Shown here in pieces: positions 24,373 through 36,939 of a stretch of 64,000 bases of DNA (the stretch's first letter is position 1; every line of letters starts with the position of its first letter). The stretch is from NCBI RefSeq assembly GCF_029168945.1, contig NC_083603.1, positions 33,143,396 to 33,207,395 of the forward strand. Reading direction: 5' to 3'. Under the pieces are notes generated by a model. It was not told where the DNA came from. It made no database searches and saw nothing but the letters and a program-made list of their open reading frames with translations. The position numbers and the translations under genes were made by a program. This DNA comes from Cannabis sativa (Eukaryota; Streptophyta; Magnoliopsida; Rosales; Cannabaceae).

Positions 24373-25158
24373 TATATAAGATTGTGTTTACAAACATGAG
24401 ACACTAATCAAGTTTCTACTAAAGTTTTGAAACATTTTATAAAATTAAAATCTTTGTTGAAACTTGATGCGGGCTTTTCCTCTAGCTTTGACCGACACTA
24501 ACTCGCCATTCCCAACTTTAAGCTTTAACTCTTCTGGAAGCAGATTTTCCCAAGTTTCAAGCAGCTGCAATGAAGAACATACATGGTTAGCAGACCCAGA
24601 ATCAACAATCCAAGTGGATTTGTCGTTCTCTAAAACACATGATTCAAAGACAAAAGCATTACCTTCGTTTGAATTGTTTAGAAGCTGGGGACATCGTTCT
24701 TCTTGATGTCCGTTTTCATTACAATTCGAACATAGAGGATTATGTCTGATAATTGTACTTGAAGAACCAGCTTTGCTAGAGCTTTCATGCTTAATCCTTT
24801 TCCTCTAATTAAGATTTGCAAACGCAGGAGGTCCCATTGCAATCAGATTCCGTTCATGGGCTCGTAATTCTGCTTCGAGCTTGTCCATGTCGGATGAGTT
24901 GAAAGTGTTGATCATGTAAGAAACAACAAATTCATTATACTCCGGAGGAAGACTATTAAGAATGAATTGTACCCATTGTTCTCTTGATAAATCAATTCCT
25001 AGTAGATTTGCCTTTTGGAACTTCAGATTCATCATCAACAGGTGCGAATTTATGCAACTACCAGGATGCATTTTCACACTATAGAGTTCTTTTGCTAAGA
25101 TATTAAATAGGAGTGGATCGGGGTGAGGGTTATTCATATTGGTACTACAATACATCAA
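24373..25158 (-). pseudogene. Element F gag C-terminal half, zinc knuckle and protease (broken)
   Basis: The minus-strand frame 24805-25158 has copia gag (UBN2-like) landmarks: LLFNILAKELYS and WVQFILNSLPPEYNEF. After its stop the same region continues with a CCHC knuckle (CSNCNENGHQEERC, about 24692-24733) and the protease motif WIVDSGSANHVC (about 24570-24607). Gag starts just after ...TATTGTAG at about 25150, next to the leader box module. It is much shorter at the N-terminus than usual copia gag, so either the start is lost or the leader contributes. An intron acceptor here is possible but unproven. Confidence 0.75.
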
Positions 25159-26168
25159 TAAAATAGAAGTAAGGTTTTGGTTAAAATAAATTCATACATA
25201 ATTCAAAAAATAACAAATAATCACATATGTTATAAAAATACTAAATCTAACATAGTTTATTTTCCAAGGTTTTCAACAAATTGATACAGTGTCCCGTTTA
25301 GGCGAGAGTCAAAGCATCATCCATTCAATAAAGTTGTCAATTCATCTAAAATGATAATCATTCTAGCAACCTTTTATTCGATCAAGATTGGAATTCAACG
25401 TTGTCCCGTTTAGGCGAGAGTCAAGGCAATTCTATCTTATGAGCTTCCACCATTGTTTCATATTTTGTAAGTCAAATACAGTCGCCACCATTAGGGTTAT
25501 CCATACCATATAAAACACTTACAAAGCTACTTATCTTTCGAGATTAAACGGTGCTAACTTGCTAATGAACGTTCCTCCATTACGGAGGATTAAAGCTATG
25601 TAAAACAAATAATGGAGATCGAATGTCTCTTGATTAAAGCTCATTATTTTAAAATATGTATTTTATTTAATCATTTATTCTGTATTATAATCATGAAAAA
25701 TTACAAATTAAAGTTGGTTTAAATAAAAAATCAACTTTAATCAAATTTCAATTATTATTTAAATTCGAAAAATAAATTCGAATATAATGGAACAAATTTG
25801 AAAATATCTTGTTTAAGTTGTTTAGAAGAATCTAGAAATCAACTTAAAAGTATCTTTCAAATTAGATTTAATTAAATATAAAATTAAGTTGTAACCACTT
25901 AATTTGAAAATATTCCATTTTAAGTTAATATTTGAAAAAATATCAACTTAAAAAAAATATAAAGAATCTTAATAACCAATTCATAAAATTTCTCAACTTA
26001 ATTTTGAAATTTGAAATTCAAAAGATATTCAGATTTAAGATGATTAGTTAGAGATAACTAATTTTCAACTTAAATAGGAATATTTAATGAAAAATTTAAA
26101 TTAAGCTTCAGAAAGAATCTAGTTGGTTATAATTCTATATTTAATTAAATACAAGAATATACATATAG
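25159..26168 (-). other. Element F leader, gag-proximal part, with box module
   Basis: No gene. On the minus strand it carries hairpin CCTCC-GTAAT-GGAGG (25574-25588), hairpin ACC-CTAAT-GGT (25487-25497) and two boxes TTGACTCTCGCCTAAACGGG (within 25402-25424 and 25290-25312). AT-rich sequence continues to the G insertion site. Confidence 0.7.
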
Positions 26169-27977
26169 TGTTGGGTTTTATGCCCTAAATAAAACTCCAT
26201 TTCAATGTAATCTATTTTATTCAACATCAATAAAGAAACATAAGTATTTTTCATTCATTTGTGTATGTTTTGGTTCACTTAATCAATTGCTTGTCTATTT
26301 AATTTATAAATTCATCTTAAACCCTTTTCACATACTTGATCCTGTTTATTGTGTTGTCAACACTTTGGAAAGTAAACATGACTATGTGAATAAAGTTTCC
26401 TAGATTTATCAGACACAGGGTTTTACTGATATGATAATCTACAACAAGAGTTTACTTGCATTTGGAGAAATGCTATGTTCTTTCCAGAACATTAGTTAAA
26501 GTAAAGCTCAGGTTGGATGCATGCTATGTTCTTTCCATAACAAATGTTCTTAATCCTGTTATGATTAGGCTCAATCTTGAAAGGCTATTCGTGTTCTTTG
26601 ATTTGTTAGTTAAGCCTACTTTTAGGTCAGGGTGATACGTACATTTTGGGAACACGGTAGTGCAATTGAGTGGGAGCGCTAACATAAACATGGAATCTAT
26701 AGCTTCTATCTGGCGAATAGTAAGCAAATGATGATCTCCTTCGAGCTTGACCAAACGAACATAAATGGTGGAGTACTCATTTCACACAAGCTTAAATATC
26801 ATTTATACGGGGTCAATTATTTTAAGGATAAAATACATAGTAGGGTGTAACGGTAATCTAATCCCTTTACAGTGTAGATCATTCATATAGAGGATCATTG
26901 ATCAAATTAGGATTATAACAATGGATAACTAATGATGTTTCTATATGGTGGAACATATAGAGCATTCAATATACTGAGAGTGCAATTCTAAGTTCTATGC
27001 GTGGATTCAACGAAGAATTAATAAGTTAGTGAATTTTAGTAATAAATTCTTGATCTACTTATTGGAAGCTCAGTTATATAGACCCATGGTCCCCCCACTA
27101 GTTGAGATAATATTGCTTGTAAGACTCATGTAATTGGTTTTGATTAATCAATTATAATTCTCAAGTTAGACTATGTCTATTTGTGAAATTTTCACTAAGT
27201 AAGGGCGAAATTGTAAAGAAAGAGTTATTAGGGGCATATTTGTTAATTATGATACTTTGTATGGTTCAATTAATATATATGATAAATGAAAATATTATTT
27301 AATAATTATTTATAGTTATTAAATAGTTAGAATTGGTATTTAAATGGTTGAATTAGAAAATTGGCGTTTTTGAGAAAATCAGATACAAAAGTGATAAAAC
27401 TACAAAATTGCAAAAAGTGAGGCCCAAATCCAATAAGCCATGGCCGGCCACTTTTTTAGCTATTAGCCTCTGATATTTTCATTATTTTAATGCCAAATAA
27501 TTCAAACCTAACCCTAGTGGAATGCTATAAATAGGAAGTGAAGGCTTCAGGAAAATTACACTTCTCATTCAGAAAAACCTGAGCCTCTCTCTCTACCTTT
27601 GGCCGCCACTCTCTCTCTCTCTCTCTTCTTCCTTAATGTTTCGAAACCCTTAGTGATTAGAGTAGTGCCCACACACAGTAAGCAATACCTCAATCATAGT
27701 GAGGAAGATCGTGAAGAAAGATTTTCAGCAAAAGGAGTTTCAACTTCAAAGATTCAGAGAAAGAGCTCCAGGTTCAGGTCTTGATAATACTCTGCGACAG
27801 AAAGGATACAAGGGTTAGAGATCTGAACGGAAGGAGTCATTTAGTTCCGCTGCACCCAATGTAAGGTTTCCTAAACTTTATATGTGTTTATTTCATCGTT
27901 TTAGAAAGTTCATATTTAGGGTGTTAATCAACATACTTGTGAGTAGATCTAAGATCCTGGTAAAATAATTTCCAACA
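26169..27977 (+). repeat. Element G 5' LTR
   Basis: 1809 bp; TATA box at 27526-27533 (TATAAATA). A stretch of about 102 bp present in the 3' LTR (33808-33909) is replaced by 20 bp at 26521-26540. Confidence 0.93.
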
Positions 27978-27979
27978 AC

Positions 27980-27992
27980 TGGTATCAGAGCC
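27980..27992 (+). other. Element G primer-binding site
   Basis: TGGTATCAGAGCC, a perfect match to the usual plant initiator tRNA-Met primer site, two bases after the LTR. Confidence 0.88.
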
Positions 27993-30925
27993 ATGGTAAT
28001 TGATTTGCTTGCAAGAAAACTTTAAAACGATTGTTTGATTTTTGGATGGTATCATGTTGTATTGAGTGTTATTTGATGATTGATTGATGTTTGTGAATTT
28101 TCGTGAAAAATAATTGAATATCTGTTTCTGGAATTATTTTTATTGGATATTATTGAAAAAATTAAGCAAGTTACCTTTTTACAAAACTCAATTTCGATTT
28201 AATTTGAATTAGTTATGATTTTATGAAGTTTCAAAAAAATTGGGGTTGAGCAGCAAGGCTTCCTGCGCGCGCGGATTTCATGCAAATCACCCCTATGCGC
28301 ACGCGGATTTGTATGCACAGCATCCTGTCTGTACAGCTTGCAATTTTTTCGTTTTTCTTTGTTTTTTCATGCTTTTTCATGGATTTAACTTCCGATTTTT
28401 TGTGTAGTTCTGTATTTATACATTTACTATTCCTAATTAAATTCTAATTATCATAATTAAATTAATTAATATTTTTTTCAATTTAATTCATGATATTAGT
28501 ATTATTTGAATTTGAAATAGTCAATATCTATCTTTTTTGCTTAATTATCTATCTTATTTTTAAATTTGATTATATCTTATCTTATTTTTAAATTTAAGGT
28601 CAGATATTAAATTTTTTAAAATTAAAATTTTTTTTAAATAATTTGACCTTATTTAAATTTAAAATAAGATAACTATAATCATGTAATTCTAAATAGATGT
28701 AAGATATTTTGCTAACTTTTAAATTTTGTTATTTTATTTATTTAAATTACATTTAAAATCTGAAAAAGATATTCATTTTTATTTTATTTTTAAATTTTTG
28801 TTATTTTGCTAACTATAATCATCTTTTTTAATTTTTTATTTAATTTTTATTTATAAAATAACATTAAATTTTTAAAAGTAGTTAGCAAATTTTGAAATGA
28901 TATTTAGGTTGGTTGAAACCTAATTTTTCAAAATTGTAGGTTTAATTTTAAATATTTTTTATTAATTTTGAATTTTAAATTTTTTTTAAATTTTCGAAAA
29001 TAATTTTTTTTATTTAATTAATTATTTTTTCGAAATTATTTATTTAAAATTAAATAAATCATACATCCAACTATCTAGCTAACCTTGTTGCAGGAGTATG
29101 TGTTTTAGCTTGTTTGTAAGTTTTTTAAACCTATTATTGCTTGATTGCAAATAGCCATGGTTAACTTGTTGACAGATCCAATGATCTGATTTTAACTCAT
29201 GGCTCCCTTGGTCAAGTAAATAATTTGTAACAGGTATATTTACAATCTTCTTTCATCTGTGTATGACCTAGCAACATGATAGGACTCATCCTAAGTGTGC
29301 CTGTGTGAGCTTATGTGTTTAATTTCATTATAGATGCATATAGGTTGTTGTTGCTAAATAAAATGTCATAGTTCTTGATAGCTTTTATTTAGGCCCATTT
29401 AGTTTTTGGGCCTATTCAATTAATAACAGTTTTTCATGTTAAGGTTAAATTCCTCTCTTTTGGGCCTTGTGTGAGAGTTGGGAGCCATAGAAGTGGGTAC
29501 GACATACTGAACCCAGCACCCCCTCACATGAACCACCCCAATTGTGAAGGCCCATTTGCCTGATTTGAATAACTGTACTAGGTTAATTAAATTAGTTTAA
29601 CCTAATAAAATTGATTAGCAACATAATTAATTTCATTTATTTTGAAATTAATTTAAGAAAACCATAGTTTAAAGAATTTTATATTCTAAGCTAAACTATA
29701 TGTATTTTCTTGTATTTAATTAAATATGGAATTATAACCATCTAGATTCTTTCTGAAGCTTAATTTAAATTTTTCATTAAATATTCCTATTTAAGTTGAT
29801 ATTTAGTTATCTATAACTAACCAACTTAAATCTGAATATCTTTTGGATTTAAAATTTCAAAATTAAGTTGAGGAATTTTAGGCATTGGTTATTAAGATTC
29901 TTTAGATATTTTTTAAGTTAATATCTTTTCGAATATTAGCTTAAAATGGAATATTTTAGATATTTTTTGAAGTTAATATCTTTTCGAATATTACCTTAAA
30001 ATGGAATATTTTCAAATTAAGTGGTTACAACTTAATTTTAATTTAATTAAATCTGATTTGAAAGATATTTAAGTTGATTTTTTAGATTCTTCTAAAACAA
30101 CTTAAACAAGATATTTTTAAATTTTTTCCATTTTATTCGAATTTTTTTCGAATTTAAATAATAATTGAAATTTAATTAAAGTTGATTTTTTATTTAAATC
30201 AACTTTAATTTGTAATTTTTCATGATTATATGGAACTTATTCCATTTTTTTTATTCAAATTTATTTATCGAAATTAAATAATAATAGAAAATTAATTGAA
30301 GTTGATTTTTTATTTAAACCAACTTTAATTTGTAATTTTTCATTATTATTATATGGAATAAATGATTATACAAAATACATATTTTTTTAAAATAATGAGC
30401 TTTAATCAAATGATATTCGATCTCCATTGTTGGTCTTACAAAAGTTAAATTTTTTCAATATAACCTCAAGACGCTAGACTTCGTCCTCCTATGGATGGTT
30501 ATTCGTTGAACATTTTTAACACTGTAAGATCTCATTTGATAAGTGTTTTGTGATTTTTCGTCTCTATTAGACTCTTCCCTACGGTGACTACTTAGAGATA
30601 AACTTATAAAACATGAAACACTGGTGGAAGCTCATCAAATGAGAATAACCTTGACTCTCACCTACTGGGACAACGTTGGATTCTCATTTTGATCGAATAA
30701 AAGGTTGCTAAAATGTTTAATTTTAGATGAGCTGACTACTCTATTTAACTAATGTTATCTTTGACTCTCGCCTACCGGGACACTATATTTCATTATGTTG
30801 GAAACATTGGAAAATAAACTATGTTAGATTTAGTATTTTTATAACATATGTGATTATTTGTTATTTTCTGAACTTGTGTATGAATTTTGAACCAAAACCT
30901 TACTTCTGTTTTATTGATGTGTTGT
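27993..30925 (+). other. Element G leader
   Basis: No gene seen; mostly AT-rich. It contains a short GC-rich cassette (about 28250-28345, CGCGCGCGG and GCGCACGCGG), stem-loop 1 (29154-29203), stem-loop 2 (29446-29561, outer stem TGGGCCTT 29461-29468 and AAGGCCCA 29547-29554) and a diverged box module with TTGACTCTC boxes at 30651-30672 and 30761-30782. Confidence 0.75.
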
Positions 30926-31242
30926 AGTGCCAATAACCCTCTTCCCATTCCACTCCTAGTTAATATCTTAGCAATTGAACTTGAAGTTATAAACTCCTTG
31001 TCAGAGTAATACTTCACATATGCTCATGATGGACTTTAAATTCCGAAGCGAGTAAGCTGGGAATTGTTCACTCTGAAGAGCAAATAGTTCATAACTCCAT
31101 AAATCCTACTACTTCAAGCTTAGTTGAGAAGATAAGAGAAAGTGATTCCACTTCCTCAAGTTATACTTCACAACAAATTGTACAATCAAGAACATCAAAT
31201 CACAAACGAATAAGTAGTAATGCTTTAGTCTTTGAATCATGT
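30926..31242 (+). pseudogene. Element G gag remnant
   Basis: The first 60 or so bases match the start of F gag (CCAATAACCCTC...CTCCTAGTTAATATC), but most of gag and the CCHC knuckle are missing. The last 100 bases match the gag-to-protease linker (FESCVLENDKS). No gag product is possible. Confidence 0.65.
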
Positions 31243-33428
31243 GTGTTAGAGAATGATAAATCCATTTGGATTCTTGATTCTGGGTCTACAAACCATGTAA
31301 ATTGTTCATTGCAATTGCTTGAGAATTGGAATTATTTGAAATCCGGAGAGTTGAAACTTAAAGTTGGTAATGGCGAAATGGTTTCGGTTAGAGCTAGAGG
31401 AAAAGCGAAACTCAAGTTTCAAAACAGAATTTTGAAATTAGACAATGTCTTATACATTCCGAATTTCAGCAGAAACTTGGTTTCTATTTCATGCTTACAA
31501 TTGCAACAGTACAAATTAGATTTTTTGAGTTCTGGTTCTACCATTTCTCGAAATGACATTCATATTTGTGTTGCATCCATGGAACAGGGGCTTTATGTTC
31601 TTAGACCAGAAACACCATTTGCCCTACATAACGAATTTTCAAAGTAGCTAAACCTAGAAACCACAAAAAGCAAAAGATCGTTGATGATAGTAAAACATAT
31701 CTATGGCATTTACGTTTAGGTCATATAGGCTTTGATAGACTCAATAGGCTAACCAAAGGCGGTCCATTAAAAAATGTCGTCTTAGGTGAACTGCCAGTAT
31801 GCGAGTCCTGCCTAGAAGGAAAAATGACTAAACGTTCTTTCTCTGCAAAGGGAGAGCGTGCAAAAATTCCCCTAGGGTTAGTGCATTCCGATGTCTGCGG
31901 ACCTTTGAATGTAAAAGCCCGACGTGGTTATGAGTATTTTATCACTTTCATTGACAATTTCTCTAGATATAGTTTTCTTTACCTAATGCAAAAGAAATCT
32001 GAAACATTGGAAAAGTTTCAGGAGTTTCATGCTTTGGCTCAAAACCAATTAGGTAAATCATTAAAGATCTTGCGAACTGATAGGGGTGGAGAAGGCGTGG
32101 ACTATGAGGAAACTTTTAGTCCTATTGCCATGCTCAAATCCATCCGAATTCTTCTCTCCATAGCTGCTGCTTTCGATTATGACATCTGGCAAATGGATGT
32201 CAAGACTGCCTTCCTTAATGGGGTACTTGAAGAAACCATCTATATGGAGTAACCAGAAGGATATGTTCTTCCTGGGCAGGAAAAGAAAGTTTGCAAATTA
32301 AATAGGTCTATCTATGGACTTAAGCAAGCTTCTCGCTCATGGAACAAAAGGTTTGATGAAATCATCAAGACCTACGGCTTTCTTCAGAATGAAGATGAAC
32401 CTTGTGTTTACCAACTCAAGGAAGACTAAGTAGTAGTGTTCCTGGTCCTTTATGTTGATGACATTTTGATTATTGGAAACAATGTCAAGAAAATAACTCA
32501 CATCAAGGAATGGCTCAACACTCAATTCGATATGAAAGATTTGGTTGAAGCAGCCTATGTTCTTGGTATTCAGATTATCAGAAACCGGAAGAACAGATCT
32601 CTTCCTCTCTCTCAAACAACCTACATTGACAAAGTTTTAGAGAGATTGTCCATGAACAACACCAATAAGGCAAACATGCCTTCTAGATATTGTATTCGTC
32701 TATCTAAGGAGCAGTCTCCGACTGATCCTCAAGAGATAGAGGACATGGCGAAAATTCCCTATGCTTCTGCAGTTGGAAGTCTAATGTATGCAATGTTATG
32801 CACTAGACCTGACATCTGCTATGCAGTGTGAATCGTGAGCAGGTATCAGTCAAATCCAGGACAACAACATTGGAATGCAGTTAAGAATATTCTGAAATAC
32901 TTAAAGAGTACAAGGAATCTTGTGTTAGTCTACAAGGGTGGTGCTTTAAATCCCATAGGCTACACTGATTCAGATTTCCTGGAAAGTCTTGAAGATAAGA
33001 AATCTACATCTGGGATGGTGTTTACTCTTGGGGGTGGAGTAGTGGTTTGGAGAAGTGCAAAACAAACCGCGATATCGGACTCGACTATGGAAGCTGAATA
33101 CATAGCTGCAGCCGAAGCTGCTAAAGAACTTGTCTGGCTAAGAAAGTTCTTCACCAGTATAGGTGTTGCTCCTGGAATGGAAAAGCCTCTGGTCCTACTT
33201 TGTGATAATAATGGACTGATTGCTAATAGTAAAGAACCTTGAAGCCACAAGAGAAGCAAATATATTGAAAGGAAGTATCACATTATCAGAGAATACGTGG
33301 CAAGAGGGGATGTACTAGTTGAGAAAGTTGACACAGAGGACAACCTAGCTAATCCATTTACCAAAGTCTTGGCCGTTACAGCTTTTGAAAAGCACCGTCA
33401 GAATTTAGGATTAATTGATATGTACTGA
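31243..33428 (+). pseudogene. Element G pol: PR, truncated INT fused to RT, RNase H
   Basis: The protease motif WILDSGSTNHV is at about 31268. A frameshift near 31640 moves to the frame holding the pre-integrase finger and integrase core (HSDVCGPL, FITFIDNFS). At RTDRGGE (32070-32093) the frame jumps directly to VDYEETFSP of RT: the end of INT with its catalytic Glu and the first part of RT are deleted, in frame. RT continues with DVKTAFLNG and YVDD (about 32450), then RNase H with WRSAKQTAISDSTMEAEYI and a final GLIDMY. In-frame stops are at 32250, 32427, 32829 and 33240; the natural stop is 33426-33428. All stops look like single-base changes. Confidence 0.88.
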
Positions 33429-33446
33429 TTAGTTTTATATTAGTAC

Positions 33447-33457
33447 AAGTGGGAGTT
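33447..33457 (+). other. Element G polypurine tract
   Basis: CAAGTGGGAGT abutting the 3' LTR. Confidence 0.7.
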
Positions 33458-35344
33458 TGTTGGGTTTTATGTCCTAAATAAAACTCAATTTCAATGTAAT
33501 CTATTTTATTCAACATCAATAAAGAAACATAAGTATTTTTCATTCATTTTGTGTGTTTTGGTTCACTTAATCATTTGCTTGTCTATTTGATTTATAAATT
33601 CATCTTAAACCCTTTTCACATACTTGATCCTGTTTATTGTGTTGTCAACACTTTGGAAAGTAAACATGACTATGTGAATAAGTTTCCTAGATTTATCAGA
33701 CACAGGGTTTTACTGATATGATAATCGACAACAAGAGTCTACTAGCATTTGGAGAAATGCTATGTTCTTTCCAGAACATTGGTTAAAGTAAAGCTCAGGT
33801 GGGATGCATGGAGTATGCATTGGAAGGGACTGATATTGAAGTTTGACTTAGATTTACTAAACTTACTGTAAAATCTATTCAAGTCAATATCGCCTAGTTG
33901 ATCCTAGATCAAATGTTCTTAATCCTGTTATGATTAGGCTCAATCTTGAAAGGCTATTCGTGTTCTTTGATTTGTTAGTTAAGCCTACTTTTAGGTTAGG
34001 GTGATACGTACATTTTGGGAACACGGTAGTGCAATTGAGTGGGAGCGCTAACATAAACATGGAATCTATAGCTTCTATCTGGCGAATAGTAAGCAAAGGA
34101 TGATCTCCTTCGAGCTTGACCAAACGAACATAAATGGTGGAGTACTCATTTCACACAAGCTGAAATATCATTTATACGGGGCCAATTATGTTAAGGATAA
34201 AATACATAGTAGGGTGTAACGGTAATCTAATCCCTTTACAGTGTAGATCATTCATATAGAGGATCATTGATCAAATTAGGATTATAACAATTGATAACTA
34301 ATGATGTGTCTATATGGTGGAACATATAGAGCATTTTATATACTGAGAGTGCAATTCTAAGTTCTATGCGTGGATTCAACGAAGAATTAATAAGTTAGTG
34401 AATTTTAGTAATAAATTCTTGATCTACTTATTGGAAGCTCAGTTATATAGACCCATGGTCCCCCCACTAGTTGAGATAATATTGCTTGTAAGACTCATGT
34501 AATTGGTTTTGATTAATCAATTATAATTCTCAAGTTAGACTATGTCTATTTGTGAAATTTTCACTAAGTAAGGGCGAAATTGTAAAGAAAGAGTTATTAG
34601 GGGCATATTTGTTAATTATGATACTTTGTATGGTTCAATTAATAAATATGATAAATGACAATATTACTTAATAATTATTTATAGTTATTAAATAGTTAGA
34701 ATTGGCATTTAAATGGTTGAATTGGAAAATTGGCGTTTTTGAGAAAATCATATACAAAAGTGATAAAACTGCAAAATTGCAAAAAGTGAGGCCCAAATCC
34801 AATAAGCCATGGCCGGCCACTTTTTTAGCTATTATCCTCTGATATTTTCATTATTTTAATGCCAAATAATTCAAACCTAACCCTAGTGGAATGCTATAAA
34901 TAGGTAGTGAAGGCTTCAGGAAAATTACACTTCTCATTCCGAAAAACCTGAGCCTCTCTCTCTACCTTTGGTCGCCACTCTCTATCTCTCTCTTCTTCCT
35001 TAATGTTTCGAAACCGTTAGTGATTAGAGTAGTGCCCACACACAGCAAGCAATACCTCAATCATAGTGAGGAAGATCGTGAAGAACGGTTTTCAGGAAAA
35101 GGAGTTTCAGCATCAAAGATTCAGAGAAATAGATCCAGGTTCAGATCTTGATAATACTCTGCGACAGAAAGGATACAAGGGTTAGAGATCTGAACGGAAG
35201 GATTCATTTAATTTCACTGCACCCAATGTAAGGTTTCCTAAACTTTATATGTGTTTATGTCATCGTTTTAGAAAGTTCATATTTATGGTGTTAATCAACA
35301 TACTTGTGAGTAGATCTAAGATCTTGGTAAAATAATTTCCAACA
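33458..35344 (+). repeat. Element G 3' LTR
   Basis: 1887 bp, TGTTGGG...CCAACA, TATA box at 34895-34902. Confidence 0.93.
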
Positions 35345-36939
35345 TATAGTTTAGCTTAGAATATAATTCATTAAACTATGTTTTTCTTAAATGAATTCCA
35401 AAATAAATGAAATTAATTATGTTGCTAATCAATTTTATTAGGTTAAACTAATTTAATTAACCTACTACAGTTATCCAAATCAGGCAAATGGGCCTTCACA
35501 ATCAGGGTAGTTCATGTGAGGGGGAGCTGGGTTCAGTATGTCGTACCCACTTCTATGGCCCCCAACTCTGACACAAGGCCCAAAAGAGAGGAATTTAACC
35601 TTAAAATGAACAAATGTTATTAATTGAATAGGCCCAAAAACTAAATGGGCCTAAATAAAATCTATCAAAAACTATGATATTTTATTTAGCAACAACAACC
35701 TATATGCATCTATAACAAAATTAAACATATAGGCTCACACAGGCACACACTTGGATGGATCCTATCATGTTGCTAGGTCATACACAGATGAAAGAAGATT
35801 GTAAAATTTACCTGTTACAAATTATTTACTTGACCTATTGACAATTGAACCATGGGTTAAAATCAGATCATTGGATCTGTCAACAAGTTAATCATGGCAA
35901 TTTATATCAAGCAATAATAGGTTTTATAAAACTTACAAACAAGCTAAAACACATACTCCTGTAACAAGATGAATTGGATAGTTGGATGTAGGAATTACTT
36001 AATTTTAAATAATAATTTTCGAAAATATTTAAATAATTAAAAAAAATTCGGTATTTAAATAAAATAAAATAATAAAAAAAAATTAAAATTAAACCTACAA
36101 TTTTTGAAAAAGTAGGTTTCAACTAGCCTAAATATCATTTCAAAATAATTGCTAACCACCTTTTAAATTTTTAAATTTATTTTATAAATTAAATATAAAA
36201 TAAAAAAAATATTTATTTTTTCAGATTTTATAATTTAATTTAAATAAAAATAACAAAAAAAAAATTTAAAAGTTAGCAAAATATCTTACTTCTATATAAA
36301 ATTACATGATTATAGTAATCTTATTTTAAATTTAAATAAGGTCAAATAATTTAAAAAAAATAATTTAAATTTTAAAAAATAAGATAAAATAATCAAATTT
36401 AAAAATAAGATATAAAATCAAGCAATAAGATAGATTCTTACTTGTTTTTCAAATTTAAATTACACTAATATCTAAAATTAAATTTAAAAAATTCAAATTA
36501 ATTTATTTCTGATATTAGATATGAAAATTGAAAAGTAAAAATCAAAATACAAAACTACACAAAAAATCAGAAGTTAATTCCATGGAATACAATGAAAAAA
36601 CGAAGAAAAATGAAAAAATTGCGAGCTGTACGGACAGTATGCGCGCACATGGTGCAGTGACACCATCCCGATATTTTTTGAAACTTCAAAAAATCATAAC
36701 TAATTCAAATAAAATCGAAATTGAGTTCTGTAAAAAATTAAATTGCTTAATATTTTCCATTCTATCCAGTAAAAATAATTCCAGAAATAGATATTCAATT
36801 ATTTTTCACGAAAATTCACAAACATCATTCAATCATCATACAACACACAAAACAACATGATACCATCCAAAACACAAACAAATCGTTTGAAGTCCAAATT
36901 TCTTGCAAGAAAATCAATTAACATGGCTCTGAGGCCAGT
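35345..36939 (-). other. Element F leader, PBS-proximal part
   Basis: No gene. On the minus strand it holds the PBS variant TGGCCTCAGAGCC (36925-36937), a GC-rich cassette (about 36620-36670), very AT-rich sequence, stem-loop 1 (about 35849-35898) and stem-loop 2 (35481-35596, outer stem arms 35489-35496 and 35575-35582). Confidence 0.75.

Larger units (their letters stand above)
26169..35344 (+). mobile_element. Element G: Ty1/copia element nested in F
   Basis: LTRs at 26169-27977 and 33458-35344, perfect TSD TATAG (26164-26168 and 35345-35349), exact PBS, purine tract. The LTRs are very similar, apart from one local rearrangement in the 5' copy, so G is young. Gag is almost gone and pol has an internal deletion of about 0.95 kb, so G needs another element's proteins. 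Confidence 0.94.

Noticed and set aside
25140..25160. Possible intron acceptor (TATTGTAG) just before gag in F, also seen in C, D and G
   Set aside because: The position is suggestive because subgenomic splicing is known in BARE-type elements, but I found no clear matching donor, so I did not annotate an intron.
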